This document shows, one piece after another, positions 5,484-5,757 of a stretch of DNA of 5,757 nt. The translations under genes and the position numbers were made by a program. The notes under the pieces are model-generated. The model saw only the letters and a program-made list of their open reading frames with translations, did not search any database and was not told the DNA's origin. The stretch is from NCBI GenBank assembly GCA_022701475.1, contig JAKOOI010000087.1, forward strand, positions 1 through 5,757. The letters run 5' to 3'. The stretch comes from Weeksellaceae bacterium (lineage in GTDB: Bacteria; Bacteroidota; Bacteroidia; Flavobacteriales; Weeksellaceae). The stretch's first letter is position 1, and each line of letters begins with the position of its first letter.

Positions 5484-5757
5484 CAGGAAATATTTTGTGC
5501 CTTACTTTTCTACGCTGGCCTTCAATCCGCTGCTGCAGCTTTTCACGGAACAGGATGTACTTCGGATCTTTTTCATCACTGCTTCTGTGCTCCAGGGCTT
5601 TATTGATTTTAAAATTCTCGGTGATGAATTCCTTGACCTGCCCGGAAAAATATGCATTTCCGAACTTTTCGAAGATATAACTGACCGCCTGGCTGTTGGG
5701 ATGAATGAGGTCTTCTTTGTAAAAACGATAGTCCCGGAGATCGTCCATCATCAGTTC
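5476..5757 (-). CDS. GSCFA domain-containing protein, C-terminal part (5' end off window)
   Basis: The C-terminal 93 residues of a protein whose frame stays open to the window edge. The run MMDDLRDYRFYKEDLIHPN is typical of the C-terminal half of GSCFA proteins, which resemble SGNH/GDSL hydrolases. EDLIHPN carries a DxxH arrangement, as in the catalytic Asp-His block of SGNH enzymes, so this end of the active site seems intact. The substrate of the family is not known to me; an acyl-ester hydrolase or transferase is a reasonable guess. The end of the protein is charged and basic (QRRKVRHKIFPDD). The methionines near the edge (5751 and 5748) are internal, not starts. The stop overlaps the DUF4269 start by 8 bp, suggesting one operon. 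Confidence 0.8.
   Translation of the reverse strand, partial: ELMMDDLRDYRFYKEDLIHPNSQAVSYIFEKFGNAYFSGQVKEFITENFKINKALEHRSSDEKDPKYILFREKLQQRIEGQRRKVRHKIFPDD

Overview
The window looks like chromosomal DNA from a Bacteroidota member of class Flavobacteriia, most like Chryseobacterium or a close relative. Four things point there: a decayed gene ending in a type IX secretion (T9SS) C-terminal sorting signal; several TAnnTTTG-type -7 boxes; A-rich leaders in place of strong Shine-Dalgarno sites; and families typical of the phylum (DUF6438 lipoprotein, DUF4269, GSCFA). The genus is an inference from style, not from a marker gene.

Layout. (1) 1-858, minus: a broken gene for a secreted T9SS cargo protein, with one frameshift and one nonsense codon; its 3' end lies outside the window. 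(2) 859-1367: about 500 bp with no convincing gene, holding short inverted repeats and a weak trace of a relic reading frame. (3) 1368-2099, minus: a class I SAM-dependent methyltransferase with an N-terminal zinc-ribbon-like four-cysteine motif. (4) 2234-2722, plus: a DUF6438 lipoprotein, divergent from the methyltransferase. (5) 2810-4123, plus: an RhlE-type DEAD-box RNA helicase with its own promoter, a terminator-like hairpin in its leader and a strong terminator at 4130-4157. (6) 4178-5757, minus, convergent with the helicase: a tight run transcribed as GSCFA protein (partial), DUF4269 protein, then TatD hydrolase, with an 8-bp overlap and a 10-bp gap.

Most genes here are housekeeping or conserved-hypothetical. 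I found no mobile element, CRISPR array, RNA gene, defence system or biosynthetic cluster, and no clear new multi-gene system. The observations most worth a second look are the decayed T9SS gene, whose domain order can be rebuilt by reading through two lesions, and the perfect hairpin placed where helicase transcription should start. The conserved-unknown genes next to tatD come after those.
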